Assembly: GCF_024642105.1 (NCBI RefSeq)
Contig: NZ_JAHEBT010000008.1
Location: 1-44,593, forward strand
DNA length: 44,593 nucleotides
Direction: 5' to 3'
Source of the DNA: Flavobacterium sp.
Lineage (GTDB): Bacteria; Bacteroidota; Bacteroidia; Flavobacteriales; Flavobacteriaceae
Every line of letters begins with the position of its first letter. Position 1 is the first letter of the stretch. Positions 1 to 7,962 of this stretch are shown here, one piece after another. A model generated the notes under the pieces. That model worked only from the letters and a program-made list of their open reading frames with translations. It did no database searches and was not told the origin of the DNA. Made by a program: the position numbers and the translations under genes.

Positions 1-1
1 T

Positions 2-496
2 GTTTTCGACTCTTATAATATAGATGACGATTTTGAAAACGATTTTTCAAAATATAACTCCGAACAATTTTGGGATAATTTCGACTATAACAAATACAAA
101 ACCAAAATTCAAGAACTTGCTGCTGAATTTTCAATGTACGAAATTGACGAAAATTTCGTAACAATTAAGGCGGGTGAATTATATAGCCCTAGATACTACA
201 ATTTTGACACTGACAATATTGAATTAACGGTGGAATTTGACAAAGTCAAATTATTAGAAAATTTAGATAAAAATGATTTTAATACGTTTTTGAAAGAAAA
301 TTATAGTTATTATGACGGCTTTTACTCGTTTACAGCCAATAACTTTGACGAGTGGTACATTGACTACAAAGACGAAAAAGAAACGGCTATCGGGGCTTTG
401 TTAACGTATTTGTTTAAAGACTCAGAATATCAAGAAAGTTTTAATTTATACGTTTATGAAAATATCGGTTTTTACTCAGACTTTTACATTAACTAA
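2..496 (+). CDS. Hypothetical acidic protein, 5' end cut by window
   Basis: The reading frame is open from base 2 with no start codon before the ATG at 134. The 44 codons ahead of that ATG encode sensible acidic, aromatic-rich protein, so the gene very probably starts outside the window. The visible product has about 164 residues, rich in Asp, Glu, Phe and Tyr, with a central SPRYYNF segment followed by TDNIEL. Proteins of this look occur as unknowns in Bacteroidota phages; I do not know the function. Asp and Asn use GAC/AAC more than in the structural genes, as in the small genes at the right end of the window, which hints that the two ends belong to one cluster. Confidence 0.75.
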   Translation, partial: VFDSYNIDDDFENDFSKYNSEQFWDNFDYNKYKTKIQELAAEFSMYEIDENFVTIKAGELYSPRYYNFDTDNIELTVEFDKVKLLENLDKNDFNTFLKENYSYYDGFYSFTANNFDEWYIDYKDEKETAIGALLTYLFKDSEYQESFNLYVYENIGFYSDFYIN

Positions 497-509
497 AAAT
501 TTATAAAAA

Positions 510-673
510 ATGGAATACATCATCTGGGGACAAACAAACCCGCAAGAACCAGAAAAAATACTTTGTACAAAGGTAGAAAATAAACTAATAACGGATAAAA
601 CACAAGCCGAAAAAACTTTGTTTGGTATTTGAATGGTAAAGAGTGGAACGGAAATTTAATAGATATTAATTAA
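510..673 (+). pseudogene. Small hypothetical gene with apparent frameshift
   Basis: From the ATG at 510 the frame encodes 40 residues (MEYIIWGQTNPQEP...) and stops at 632. Reading in the -1 frame after the six-A run at 610-615 continues as FVWYLNGKEWNGNLIDIN and stops at 673, two bases before the next gene. That continuation looks like real protein and fits the spacing of its neighbours, so one A is probably missing from the run. The cause could be a sequencing or assembly error, gene decay or, less likely, programmed slippage; no classical heptamer is in the right phase. Function unknown. Confidence 0.5.
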
Positions 674-675
674 TT

Positions 676-993
676 ATGAAATTAAAAGATATTCACAGCA
701 ATATAGACGAATCAATTTGGCTATTAAAACAATCTAGTGAATTTGAAACTTTAGCAAGTTTTAAAGAGAAAGTTAAAGAACTTGAAAGTATAAATTTGAA
801 GCGTATGGAGTTAACCTTAAAACAGTTTGGCAAATTGCAAGATTCTAAAAAAGAATTTTTAGACCTTAATAATATTTTAGATATTGAAATTTCAAACATA
901 GATAATCCAATTGCAAAAGCTAATATGCTAAAAACAAAATTTAAAACGTTAAAAATTATTCTTGAAATCGAAAAACAAATTAATAATATATGA
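676..993 (+). CDS. Hypothetical coiled-coil protein
   Basis: This 105-residue protein is mostly helical, rich in Lys, Leu, Glu and Ile, with heptad-like stretches across residues 20-60 and again near the C-terminus. No enzymatic motif is visible. It starts two bases after the frame that ends the preceding damaged gene, and its TGA overlaps the ATG of the next gene, so it sits in a tightly packed small-gene operon. Function unknown. Confidence 0.7.
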   Translation: MKLKDIHSNIDESIWLLKQSSEFETLASFKEKVKELESINLKRMELTLKQFGKLQDSKKEFLDLNNILDIEISNIDNPIAKANMLKTKFKTLKIILEIEKQINNI

Positions 994-1130
994 ATAAAGA
1001 AAGAATAATACGATTATATCTCGATTATGTTAATAATTTTATAAGCGTTGACAATTGGCGAGAGTACCACAATTTAACAAAATTAGAAAGCAACTATATA
1101 TTAAAAAAAGGCAAAAGATTATGCAAGTAA
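990..1130 (+). CDS. Small hypothetical phage protein
   Basis: The product has 46 residues beginning MNKERIIRLYLDYVNNF. It overlaps the previous stop codon in an ATGA arrangement and overlaps the next gene by ten bases. The pattern LYLDYVNNF...W.EYHNL resembles small unknown proteins common in Bacteroidota phages and mobile elements, a resemblance I judge from memory. It may be a small helical DNA- or protein-binding element, but nothing in the sequence proves that. Confidence 0.65.
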   Translation: MNKERIIRLYLDYVNNFISVDNWREYHNLTKLESNYILKKGKRLCK

Positions 1131-1447
1131 AAAACCCTATAAAAAATACTAAGTTAGTAAGTAAAAAGTATTTTATTGAAGCGTTAAAAATTAGATTTGG
1201 ATTAACAATTGATAAAGATAGTATTAATAAATATATTGATAATTTCAATTGTAACTCTCACACATATAACGAGGTAAGCCCAAAAGTATTTACAGTCACT
1301 TTTAAAGATAGTTTTGGATTTAGCTGGTCTAATACTCAAGGGTGGTTCTATAAAGAACATACAGAGCCAAAGAGTTTATTATTTAAAGAGTTTAAAGAGT
1401 TTATAAACTCACATACTTTTATAATTGATAAACACTTTTATGTATGA
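1121..1447 (+). CDS. Hypothetical protein
   Basis: The product has 108 residues. The ATG at 1121 is chosen over an in-frame ATG at 1055 because the upstream part would lie inside the well-formed 990-1130 gene. The protein starts MQVKNPIKNTK and has a central aromatic stretch (TFKDSFGFSWSNTQGWFYKE). It overlaps the next gene by four bases. No family recognised. Confidence 0.65.
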   Translation: MQVKNPIKNTKLVSKKYFIEALKIRFGLTIDKDSINKYIDNFNCNSHTYNEVSPKVFTVTFKDSFGFSWSNTQGWFYKEHTEPKSLLFKEFKEFINSHTFIIDKHFYV

Positions 1448-1854
1448 ACTCAGTTAATAGTAAAGTAATACTTAAGAAACTTAACCGTTTAAATAATGTA
1501 AACAAATATGCTTATAATTTAGTTATTGATATAAGTAACGGACAAACGGAAATACAACCAGTATATAAAGTCCCCGACAAATTGACTGTTATTGATATAT
1601 ATGATGAACTTATAAGTATATTAATCAAATTAAACATTAACTTTGTAGTTGAGAATAATGCACCACGAAAGGGGCGGATAGGTATAAAAGTAATTATAAA
1701 AACTAAAATAGTTAACATACATTGTATGTTAGCTAAAAAAGCTAACACAAATGGAAACAATACAACAAAAATACCAACGATTAAGGGAGGAATTAAGGGC
1801 GGAAACGCAAGAGAATTTAATCTTAGCAAAGAAAATATACCTCAAACAATTTGA
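1444..1854 (+). CDS. Hypothetical protein; C-terminal third doubtful
   Basis: This 136-codon frame starts in an ATGA overlap with the previous gene. Residues 1-80 look like ordinary protein with beta-rich segments. The last third turns low-complexity (NTNGNNTTKIPTIKGG) exactly where another frame (1751-1882) encodes a better helical protein. Either the genes overlap by about 104 bases or the true C-terminus has been altered by an indel. Function unknown. Confidence 0.5.
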   Translation: MNSVNSKVILKKLNRLNNVNKYAYNLVIDISNGQTEIQPVYKVPDKLTVIDIYDELISILIKLNINFVVENNAPRKGRIGIKVIIKTKIVNIHCMLAKKANTNGNNTTKIPTIKGGIKGGNAREFNLSKENIPQTI

Positions 1855-1882
1855 AATTGATAACAATTTAAACGAAGTTTAA
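1751..1882 (+). CDS. Small coiled-coil protein
   Basis: This 43-residue frame starts METIQQKYQRLREELRAE and reads as a charged amphipathic helix, a more convincing composition than the frame it overlaps. It ends 50 bases before a strong terminator and is likely the last gene of the left-end small-gene operon. Function unknown. Confidence 0.5.
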   Translation: METIQQKYQRLREELRAETQENLILAKKIYLKQFEIDNNLNEV

Positions 1883-1934
1883 TTTATAATAGGAGAACAA
1901 CTTATAAAATTAACAACAAAATAGGACAACTTTA

Positions 1935-1960
1935 AACCACGTTAACAGCGTGGTTTTTTT
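1935..1960 (+). terminator. Intrinsic terminator of left-end operon
   Basis: AACCACG at 1935-1941 pairs with CGTGGTT at 1949-1955, and seven T follow the stem. It comes right after the last small gene and before the gene-free region. Confidence 0.85.
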
Positions 1961-2080
1961 ATGCGCAATCGTAGCAAAGTCAGGCGGTGCAAGGCTTTTA
2001 GTAGGGTTTAAATGTGGTAAGGGTTGACAAAAACATACAACGACAAAAACCAAAATGTACGCGCGCCCTTAATTACAATT

Positions 2081-2303
2081 TTGAAGCGAAAACCTTTAAA
2101 AGGTTACATTTTATAAGGTTTTACCCTTAAAAGGGTTGCATTTTGTAAGGTTTTACCCTGAAGCGAACACCTCTGAAGCGGGTAACCTTTGCCCTCTTTC
2201 CTTTGAAGCGGGTAAATTTTGTAAGAATTTACCTTTGAAGCGATAGCCCCGATAAGGTATAATTTTGTAAGAACCCGAACAAATTAACCCCGATAAGGTA
2301 TAA
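2081..2303. repeat. Field of short repeats and hairpins
   Basis: TGAAGCG occurs five times (2082, 2159, 2174, 2204, 2236). A 20-base block starting ATTTTRTAAGG and running into TTTTACCCT occurs at 2108 and 2140 with one mismatch. CCCCGATAAGGTATAA occurs at 2247 and 2288. Hairpins lie between the repeats: AACCTTT/AAGGTT near 2091, ACCCTT/AAGGGT near 2123, and GGTAAATT/AATTTACC at 2211-2233. The stretch is clearly richer in G and C than its surroundings. Function unknown. Confidence 0.7.
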
Positions 2304-2442
2304 AAGTAGCAGCCAATTGCCTTTTTAAAGGTTAAATTAGTACCCCCTACCCCATCGAGATTTGAGAGGAGAGGGGCTTATGACCCCCTATAAAAATTTT
2401 TACCACTAAAATACTATTAAGTTATTAACACTTTATTAACAG

Positions 2443-2470
2443 CAGTTAGTTAAGTTTACTTAATTAACTG
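2443..2470. repeat. 28-bp near-perfect palindrome
   Basis: Arms CAGTTAGTTAAGT and ACTTAATTAACTG flank a TT centre, with one position pairing as G-T. It could be a dimeric protein binding site or a cruciform or hairpin within the control region. No gene overlaps it. Confidence 0.6.
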
Positions 2471-2692
2471 AAATCAAATCAATATTTGTAGGAAGATTTT
2501 TCCTACATTTTAAAAATAGTTCAGTACACATTAATGTTTCATTAACACTTTTTGCAACGCATTTTAGGTTAAAAATATGTTCTTCAAGACCAAAATCAAT
2601 GATGACTACTTCTTTTTATCTTTTCCAACTTTAGTTATAAAATACACTAAAAAAGCTATTCTATTTATTTTCAGTACTTTAGCTTTTTAGAC

Positions 2693-2802
2693 AGTACGCA
2701 TTACGTTGACAATTTGCGTTTTTTAGGGACACCCCCCTTGCTTTTTATATTTTTTAGGGGGGTGTCCCCTAAAATCCACTTTCAATGTAGTAAATGTGTA
2801 CT
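2693..2802. repeat. Large imperfect inverted repeat, copy 1
   Basis: The inner arms GGGACACCCCCC (2726-2737) and GGGGGGTGTCCC (2757-2768) are perfectly complementary. The outer ends are AGTACGCATTACGTTGA on the left and, on the right, a sequence ending AAATGTGTACT. A related 108-bp copy lies at 31395-31502. Each copy is followed by the shared motif AAAAAAGAGTATAT and a promoter that heads a major operon. It may serve as terminator, operator, origin element or mobile palindrome. Confidence 0.8.
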
Positions 2803-2837
2803 TTATATATTTATTTATTTTGTATTAAAAAAAAGAG

Positions 2838-2845
2838 TATATTTG
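2838..2845 (+). promoter_or_regulatory. Promoter of packaging/head operon
   Basis: TATATTTG matches the Bacteroidota -7 element TAnnTTTG, 22 bases before the small terminase start codon. It follows the AAAAAAGAGTATAT motif that is also found downstream of the second large inverted repeat. Confidence 0.8.
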
Positions 2846-2867
2846 TAGCAGTAACAATATTATAATT

Positions 2868-3302
2868 ATGGTTTATTCTGAATTAGAGAAGAAAGAGAAA
2901 ATTGATTTAATAATTGATTTAATAGAAGAAGGTGGTTCTATTCGTTCTATTTTAAGACGACCTGATACTGTTGGTAATAAAACATTTTATACTTGGTTAG
3001 AAGCATCTGAGGAATTACAGGAGCGTTATAAAGCTGCTACTAAGAAGAGAGCTGATAATATCTTTGAAGAGTTATTGGAAATTGCTGATAAGCAGTCAGC
3101 AGATATGGAAATTAATGAACGTGGCGAACAAGTAATTAATCATAATGTTATCAATCGCTCAAGACTACAGATTGATACTCGTAAATGGATGTTAGGTAAA
3201 TTGAACCCTACTAAATATGGCGATAAGTTAGATGTAACTTCAGGAGGAGATAAACTTCAAGCTGTGCCAATTGTAGGAATGAAAATTCTGAATGAAGAAT
3301 AA
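2868..3302 (+). CDS. Terminase small subunit
   Basis: This protein binds phage DNA and presents it to the large subunit for packaging. The 144-residue product has an N-terminal helix-turn-helix-like part (TFYTWLEASEELQERY, residues 44-59), a helical core with ADNIFEELLEIAD, and the segment RSRLQIDTRKWMLGKLNP followed by KYGDK. That segment is typical of Sf6-like small terminases as I know them. It overlaps the large terminase gene by eleven bases. It is the first gene after the structural promoter and its leader has no ribosome-binding site, as is usual in this phylum. Confidence 0.85.
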   Translation: MVYSELEKKEKIDLIIDLIEEGGSIRSILRRPDTVGNKTFYTWLEASEELQERYKAATKKRADNIFEELLEIADKQSADMEINERGEQVINHNVINRSRLQIDTRKWMLGKLNPTKYGDKLDVTSGGDKLQAVPIVGMKILNEE

Positions 3303-4650
3303 ACAAATAAGTTTAAATGTTCGTGGTAATGTTAAGCAGCTTCAAGCTGTTAAGTATTGGATAGATGATACTACGATTGACATTGCCTACGGAGGCTCAA
3401 AAGGAAGCGGAAAGAGTTTCTTGGGGTGTTCACTCATTTGTGCCGATGCACTTATGTACCCAGGGACTCATTACTTCATTGCTAGAAAGACACTGACTGA
3501 CTTAAGAAAGTTTACAATTCCATCAGTTCACGAGATATTAGATATTTGGGGAATAGGGAAAGAGTACTACAAGTACAACGGTCAGGACAACTACTTCCAT
3601 TTTCATAATGGATCTAAAATATTTTTATTAGATGCTAAGTACCAACCGTCAGATCCGAACTATATGCGTTTTGGTTCGATGCAGATGACAAGAGGTTGGA
3701 TTGAAGAAGCTGGAGAGTTTGAGTTAGAGTGTAAGAATAACTTACAGGCTTCTATTGGTCGTTGGAAGAATAAAGAATATAACTTAGCTCCGAAATTACT
3801 TCAAACGTGTAACCCTTCTAAGAATTATTTATACAAGGATTACTACAAGTTAAACTTGGAGAATACACTTCCATTTTACAGAAAGTTTATTCAAGCATTA
3901 CCAAGTGATAATAAGACATTGCCGAAAGAATACATTCCCAATTTGATTAATATCTTATCACCAAATGAAATTCAACGTTTGGTGTATGGGAATTGGGAGT
4001 TTGATGATAACCCGTATGCGTTATTTGATTATCAAGATATTTTAGGATTATATACCAATGAGTTTGTTAAGCCTACAGAGGATAGATATATCACAGCAGA
4101 TATTGCTTATACTGGAGCAGATAAATTTGTGATTATGGTATGGGCTGGATTTGTAGTTGTTAAGATTATTGCTATTGATAAAATTGACGATACAATGGTT
4201 AGTAAGAAGATAAATGATTTGAGGATTCAATACCGAGTACCGCTTAAAAATGTGATTTATGATGCTGATGGACTGCAAACCTTTACAAGAAACTCTTCTA
4301 AGAGTGGTAATTTAGTAGGAGCTGTAGGATTTCATAATAATGGGGTTCCAGTTCGAATATTAGGAAAGAAAGAGAACTTCAAGAATTTAAAAGCTCAGGT
4401 GTACGAATTTTTCGCACAACAAGTTAAAGACTCAAAGGTATTTATTCAAGACACTTCTTTTAGAAAGCAAGTGATTGAAGAGCTGGAGCAAATAAATAAA
4501 AATCCAATGCTTGATGATGGTAAATATACATTAGAGCCTAAGAGTAAAGTAAGAGAAAGATTAGGAAGGTCTCCTGATTTTGCTGATGCTTTAGCGATGC
4601 GATTCTATTTTGAATTGAAAGGAAGACCTAAGGTAATGATTAGGTGGTAA
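3292..4650 (+). CDS. Terminase large subunit
   Basis: This is the ATPase-nuclease motor that fills the prohead and cuts the concatemer. The 452-residue product carries Walker A GGSKGSGKS at residues 34-42 and a Walker B-like GWIEEAGE at 135-142. The C-terminal RNase H-fold nuclease shows acidic residues in ITADIAY (D270), YDADG (D324, D326) and PDFADAL (D429, D432). The length is normal for the family. The 80 bases before the portal gene hold a weak hairpin near 4668-4690 and a fresh promoter. Confidence 0.93.
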   Translation: MKNKQISLNVRGNVKQLQAVKYWIDDTTIDIAYGGSKGSGKSFLGCSLICADALMYPGTHYFIARKTLTDLRKFTIPSVHEILDIWGIGKEYYKYNGQDNYFHFHNGSKIFLLDAKYQPSDPNYMRFGSMQMTRGWIEEAGEFELECKNNLQASIGRWKNKEYNLAPKLLQTCNPSKNYLYKDYYKLNLENTLPFYRKFIQALPSDNKTLPKEYIPNLINILSPNEIQRLVYGNWEFDDNPYALFDYQDILGLYTNEFVKPTEDRYITADIAYTGADKFVIMVWAGFVVVKIIAIDKIDDTMVSKKINDLRIQYRVPLKNVIYDADGLQTFTRNSSKSGNLVGAVGFHNNGVPVRILGKKENFKNLKAQVYEFFAQQVKDSKVFIQDTSFRKQVIEELEQINKNPMLDDGKYTLEPKSKVRERLGRSPDFADALAMRFYFELKGRPKVMIRW

Positions 4651-4703
4651 CCTATATAAATTTTCATAATGACGAATATCGTAATTATGTTAATATTTTT
4701 TAG

Positions 4704-4711
4704 TAAATTTG
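4704..4711 (+). promoter_or_regulatory. Promoter of portal gene
   Basis: TAAATTTG fits TAnnTTTG and lies 20 bases before the portal start codon, in the gap after the large terminase. Confidence 0.65.
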
Positions 4712-4730
4712 TAGCTTTAAACATAGAAAA

Positions 4731-6356
4731 ATGATTTTCAACACTGACCAAGAAGCGATTGATGCTATCAAAGCCAATCTAAAAATAAACGAAGAGTTCC
4801 TTGAAATGCGTGAAAGCTCTGATGAGTTAAAGGCATTAGTAAATGGAGATGACTTTATCGAAGAACTTATCTGTAAGATTGATGGGATTGAAAGCGATAA
4901 AAAAGCCTTGGCTAGAGAAAAGTATAGTCGAAGTATTAAAGATTTATTTGAGAGATTGTTTCAACCTATTGATAATATTTACTATGCTACTGGTGGAGTT
5001 AAAGACTATGATATTTTAAATGAAAGTATTAAAACTGAGTTCATAAAAAAGATTGCAAGCATTAGAGATAATAAACCACTCTCGGAATGGGTACAGAAAA
5101 ATGCGATAAAATTAATGAATACTGATCCTAATGGATTGATATTTTTAGAATATACCACAACTCCCACTGTTGACATTTATCCAACTTATAAGTCTATCGA
5201 GAAGATTAGATACTACGAATCTAATGGTCAATTAGTGGAGTTTGTGATATTTGAACCAAAGACTAAAGATGGAAGAACATTTTGGAGAATTGTTGATGAT
5301 TTAAATGATAAAGTATTTGAGCAGATTGGAATGGACTTTGTACTTATTCCTGAATTGTCATTTGAGCATCCATTCGGTCAAACTCCAGCTTTAATCTGTT
5401 CTAATATTCAAATACCAGGAGAAGAGGAGAAGTTATCAGCTATTGACGGAATAATTGATGCAGCAAAAGAATATGCTAGAGATCAATCATTTTTGACATT
5501 ATATAAAATTTATAAGGGAAATCCTATATTTTGGAAGTATGTTCAGTACTGTGGCGAATGTGCTGGAACAGGAAAAAGTGCTGAAGGAAGCTGTTCAGTT
5601 TGTAACGGTCACGGTAAGATGGTATCAAAGAATGATGTTACAGATGTTGTTGAGTTACCAGTTCCTGATAGTACAGATGCTCCAATTATTGCGCCTAATA
5701 TCGCTGGGTTTATATCTCCAGACTTAGATGTTTGGAAACAGTACAATGAAGAGCTTGGAAAATTAGAAGAAAGTATCTATAAAACGCACTGGGGAACATT
5801 CTACGGAGTAAGTAAAAACACTGGAAGTATTAAAACAGCTACTGAGGTAATGTTTGATAAACAGCCAATGGAGAATAAACTAAATATGTATGCTGACTTT
5901 GTGGAGTATATTGAGTGGAAAATTTCAGAATGGATATTGAATTTTTACGATACAACTAAAGATAAAAATGAAAGTAGAATTACTATCAATTTAGGTCGTA
6001 GATATATTATTGAAAGTTATGATACTTTGTTAGAGCGTTATGAAAATGCAGTGAAGTTACAAGATAATAGCGTAGTGCTTGATAAATTATTTGGAGAGTA
6101 TTTAGGAGCTAAATATAGAAATAATCCTATTGATTTGCATATCAATTTATTGAAAGCGAAATTAGAGCCATACTTGCATTTGAATTTAACAGATGTTATT
6201 GCTATCTTTGGACAAGAAGAAGCGCAAAGAAAAGTATTATTTAATAAATGGTGGAAGACCGTTACTGATTACTACAAATCAGAAGAAGAATTGAATACTG
6301 AGTTTAATGCTTGGTTCGAGATAAATAAGAAACCTATATCAACACCTACTGCTTAG
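4731..6356 (+). CDS. Portal protein with zinc-finger-like insert
   Basis: The portal is the dodecameric ring through which DNA enters and leaves the head. The 541-residue product directly follows the large terminase and precedes the scaffold and capsid genes. Residues 274-295 hold a CxxC-x-GTG...CxxC-x-GHG arrangement (C274, C277, C288, C291) that looks like one repeat pair of a DnaJ zinc finger and probably binds one zinc ion. The later part is helical (EYIEWKISEWILNFYD, residues about 389-404), as expected for a portal wing and stem. The assignment rests on position, size and general look rather than on a catalytic motif. Confidence 0.85.
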   Translation: MIFNTDQEAIDAIKANLKINEEFLEMRESSDELKALVNGDDFIEELICKIDGIESDKKALAREKYSRSIKDLFERLFQPIDNIYYATGGVKDYDILNESIKTEFIKKIASIRDNKPLSEWVQKNAIKLMNTDPNGLIFLEYTTTPTVDIYPTYKSIEKIRYYESNGQLVEFVIFEPKTKDGRTFWRIVDDLNDKVFEQIGMDFVLIPELSFEHPFGQTPALICSNIQIPGEEEKLSAIDGIIDAAKEYARDQSFLTLYKIYKGNPIFWKYVQYCGECAGTGKSAEGSCSVCNGHGKMVSKNDVTDVVELPVPDSTDAPIIAPNIAGFISPDLDVWKQYNEELGKLEESIYKTHWGTFYGVSKNTGSIKTATEVMFDKQPMENKLNMYADFVEYIEWKISEWILNFYDTTKDKNESRITINLGRRYIIESYDTLLERYENAVKLQDNSVVLDKLFGEYLGAKYRNNPIDLHINLLKAKLEPYLHLNLTDVIAIFGQEEAQRKVLFNKWWKTVTDYYKSEEELNTEFNAWFEINKKPISTPTA

Positions 6357-6364
6357 TAGGTGTT
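6341..6364 (+). promoter_or_regulatory. Stable hairpin across the portal stop codon
   Basis: AACACCTACT pairs with AGTAGGTGTT in a perfect 10-bp stem with a GCTT loop. The portal stop codon lies inside the structure. No T-run follows, so RNA processing, mRNA stabilisation or retroregulation fits better than termination. Confidence 0.6.
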
Positions 6365-6399
6365 ATAACAGATTTATTTAATAACTAAAAACAAAAGAA

Positions 6400-6843
6400 A
6401 TGATTGAAACACAAATGGCAGTTTACAAACTGCACAAATTAGCACGTTCAGGTAGTGGATTTGATTTAGCAGTACGTCTTGGATTGGAAAGAGACTTACA
6501 CGTTGTTCAAACCGAATATGCAAATCAAGTAAATGCGCATTCACAAATGAATGGTTTATACTACGAGAAAGATGAAAGAGCTACTAAGTTATACTTAGAG
6601 AAAAAACCTTTTAAAATGGTAAAAGAGTATGTAGAATATGTTGAAGTAAAAGATGAAGAGATTATAACAGAAGAAATCGTGCTTCCAACTATCAAAGATA
6701 CTACAAAATCTATCGAACAAGAATCACTTCCTAAGACAAGAGATGAGTTAGCTAAAATTTATGAGAAAAAATCAGGAAAAAAAGCTAAACCAATGTGGGG
6801 TATCAATAAATTAACTCAAGAACTAGAACTTTTAAAACAATAA
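6400..6843 (+). CDS. Hypothetical head-module protein
   Basis: The product has 147 residues. The N-terminal half starts MIETQMAVYKLHKLARSG, the middle is acidic, and the C-terminus has the short basic segment KIYEKKSGKKAKPMWG. The end resembles small helix-extension-helix modules in which a Lys-Lys-rich turn precedes two helices, but I cannot name a family. It sits between portal and scaffold and four bases ahead of the latter, so a role in head assembly is plausible. Confidence 0.75.
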   Translation: MIETQMAVYKLHKLARSGSGFDLAVRLGLERDLHVVQTEYANQVNAHSQMNGLYYEKDERATKLYLEKKPFKMVKEYVEYVEVKDEEIITEEIVLPTIKDTTKSIEQESLPKTRDELAKIYEKKSGKKAKPMWGINKLTQELELLKQ

Positions 6844-6847
6844 GGAA

Positions 6848-7642
6848 ATGGCAGTAGAAAATTTAAATGAAATTGAAACAAGTTTAGGATTAGAGCCTGG
6901 TAAACTATCAGAAATGATTACTTCAGAAGAATCTCATACAATTGATTTATCTGAAAGAATTATCCTACCAAAAGAAACGTATGAAGAGCGTATCTCTAAT
7001 TTGAAAAAAGAAGCAGCTACAGCAGCTATTGAAATTGCAGTTAAAGAGCAAAGAAATGCACTTGGATTAGAATTTCAAGGTAAGACTATTGAGAATTTGG
7101 TTAATGCAATTAAAGTTAAAGTAGAGACTGATAGTAAAATTGAGCCTGAAGAAAAGTATAAGAACTTAAAGTCTGATTTTGAGAAGTTACAAAGTAATTT
7201 AGTTGAAAAAGAGAATGAGTTTACTACTTTTAAAACAAATATTGAAAGACAAAACTCTTTAGCTGAAATTAAGAATGAATTTACTAAGTATGTTCCTGAC
7301 AATACATTAGTTTCTAAATCAACTATTTTTGTAGAAGCTAAAGAAAAAGGATTTAGCTTTGAAAAAGAAGATGGAAGAGTAGTTATTAAAGATGCAATGG
7401 GTAATGTGATCAAAAATGATAGTACATTATCTCCAGTATCGGTTAAAGAATGGGTTACTGAGTTTGTTACTCCATATTTACCAACTGCTACAGGTGGAAG
7501 TGGTAAAAAAGATGAACCAGGAGGAGCTAAAACTGGAAGTTTAGAAGCATTTATGAAAGAAGCTGAAAAACAAGGATGGAATGCCTCTCAACAAAATGAA
7601 GAGATGGCAAAAAGAATTGCTAATGGAACTTTAAAATTGTAA
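6848..7642 (+). CDS. Probable scaffolding protein
   Basis: The 264-residue, highly charged protein has a long predicted coiled coil (residues about 100-145, KYKNLKSDFEKLQSNLVEKE) and ends with a Gly-rich linker and a helical tail. Size, composition and position just before the major capsid gene match phage scaffolds, which shape the prohead and then leave. No protease gene is evident nearby, so either it leaves intact or a protease has been missed. Confidence 0.7.
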   Translation: MAVENLNEIETSLGLEPGKLSEMITSEESHTIDLSERIILPKETYEERISNLKKEAATAAIEIAVKEQRNALGLEFQGKTIENLVNAIKVKVETDSKIEPEEKYKNLKSDFEKLQSNLVEKENEFTTFKTNIERQNSLAEIKNEFTKYVPDNTLVSKSTIFVEAKEKGFSFEKEDGRVVIKDAMGNVIKNDSTLSPVSVKEWVTEFVTPYLPTATGGSGKKDEPGGAKTGSLEAFMKEAEKQGWNASQQNEEMAKRIANGTLKL

Positions 7643-7643
7643 T

Positions 7644-7817
7644 ATGAAAAAGATATTAGAATTTTTACTATCTTTATTCTTTAGTAAAGAAGCTATAGCA
7701 CTTGTAAGACAAGAGGCTGCTCATAATGGAAGAACTGCATTAACTAGATATGAAAACAAAAAATATTTGTCTAAATTTCAAACTAAAAAAAGGTACAGAA
7801 AAGTACCATCTGTCTAA
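7644..7817 (+). CDS. Small hydrophobic-basic protein
   Basis: The 57-residue product starts MKKILEFLLSLFFSKEA, a hydrophobic N-terminus that could be a membrane anchor or a weak signal. A basic C-terminus (KFQTKKRYRKVPSV) follows. It begins two bases after the scaffold gene. Function unknown. Confidence 0.6.
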   Translation: MKKILEFLLSLFFSKEAIALVRQEAAHNGRTALTRYENKKYLSKFQTKKRYRKVPSV

Positions 7818-7820
7818 GTT

Positions 7821-7958
7821 ATGGGTCTAATCAAAGGTTACTCGCAAAAAAGCATCTCAAAAAATATCAAAACTGAGATGAAACACGGAAAAAGCCAACG
7901 TCAAAGTGTAGCAATCGCCCTGTCTATTGCTCGTGAAGCAAAAAAGAAAAAGAAATAA
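7821..7958 (+). CDS. Small basic protein, DUF6496-like
   Basis: The 45-residue protein starts MGLIKGYSQKSISKNI and contains MKHGKSQRQSVAIALSIA and a Lys-rich end. That matches a widespread phage family of unknown role with the pattern S-I-S-x-N-I...GK-x-Q-x-Q-A-x-A-I-A, which I know as DUF6496. It is the last gene before two terminators that separate the scaffold genes from the capsid gene. Confidence 0.75.
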   Translation: MGLIKGYSQKSISKNIKTEMKHGKSQRQSVAIALSIAREAKKKKK

Positions 7959-7962
7959 TCTT

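Larger units (their letters stand above)
1883..2867. other. Gene-free regulatory or replication region
   Basis: Nearly 1 kb has no convincing coding frame. It holds in order: a terminator, a short-repeat and hairpin field (2081-2303), a 28-bp near-perfect palindrome (2443-2470), a hairpin with an 8-bp stem (2487-2507), a direct repeat ATTAACACTTT (2424 and 2542), the motif AGTACACATT at 2523 that recurs in the large inverted repeats, a hairpin with AAAAAGCTA/TAGCTTTTT arms (2650-2688), a 110-bp inverted repeat (2693-2802) and the promoter of the structural operon. Such density suits an origin of replication, a transcriptional control hub, or both; the sequence alone does not decide. Confidence 0.6.

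Noticed and set aside
2693..2802. Insertion sequence end or complete transposon
   Set aside because: There is no transposase gene near either copy and no clear target-site duplication. A transposase-less mobile palindrome remains possible and is discussed as a finding.
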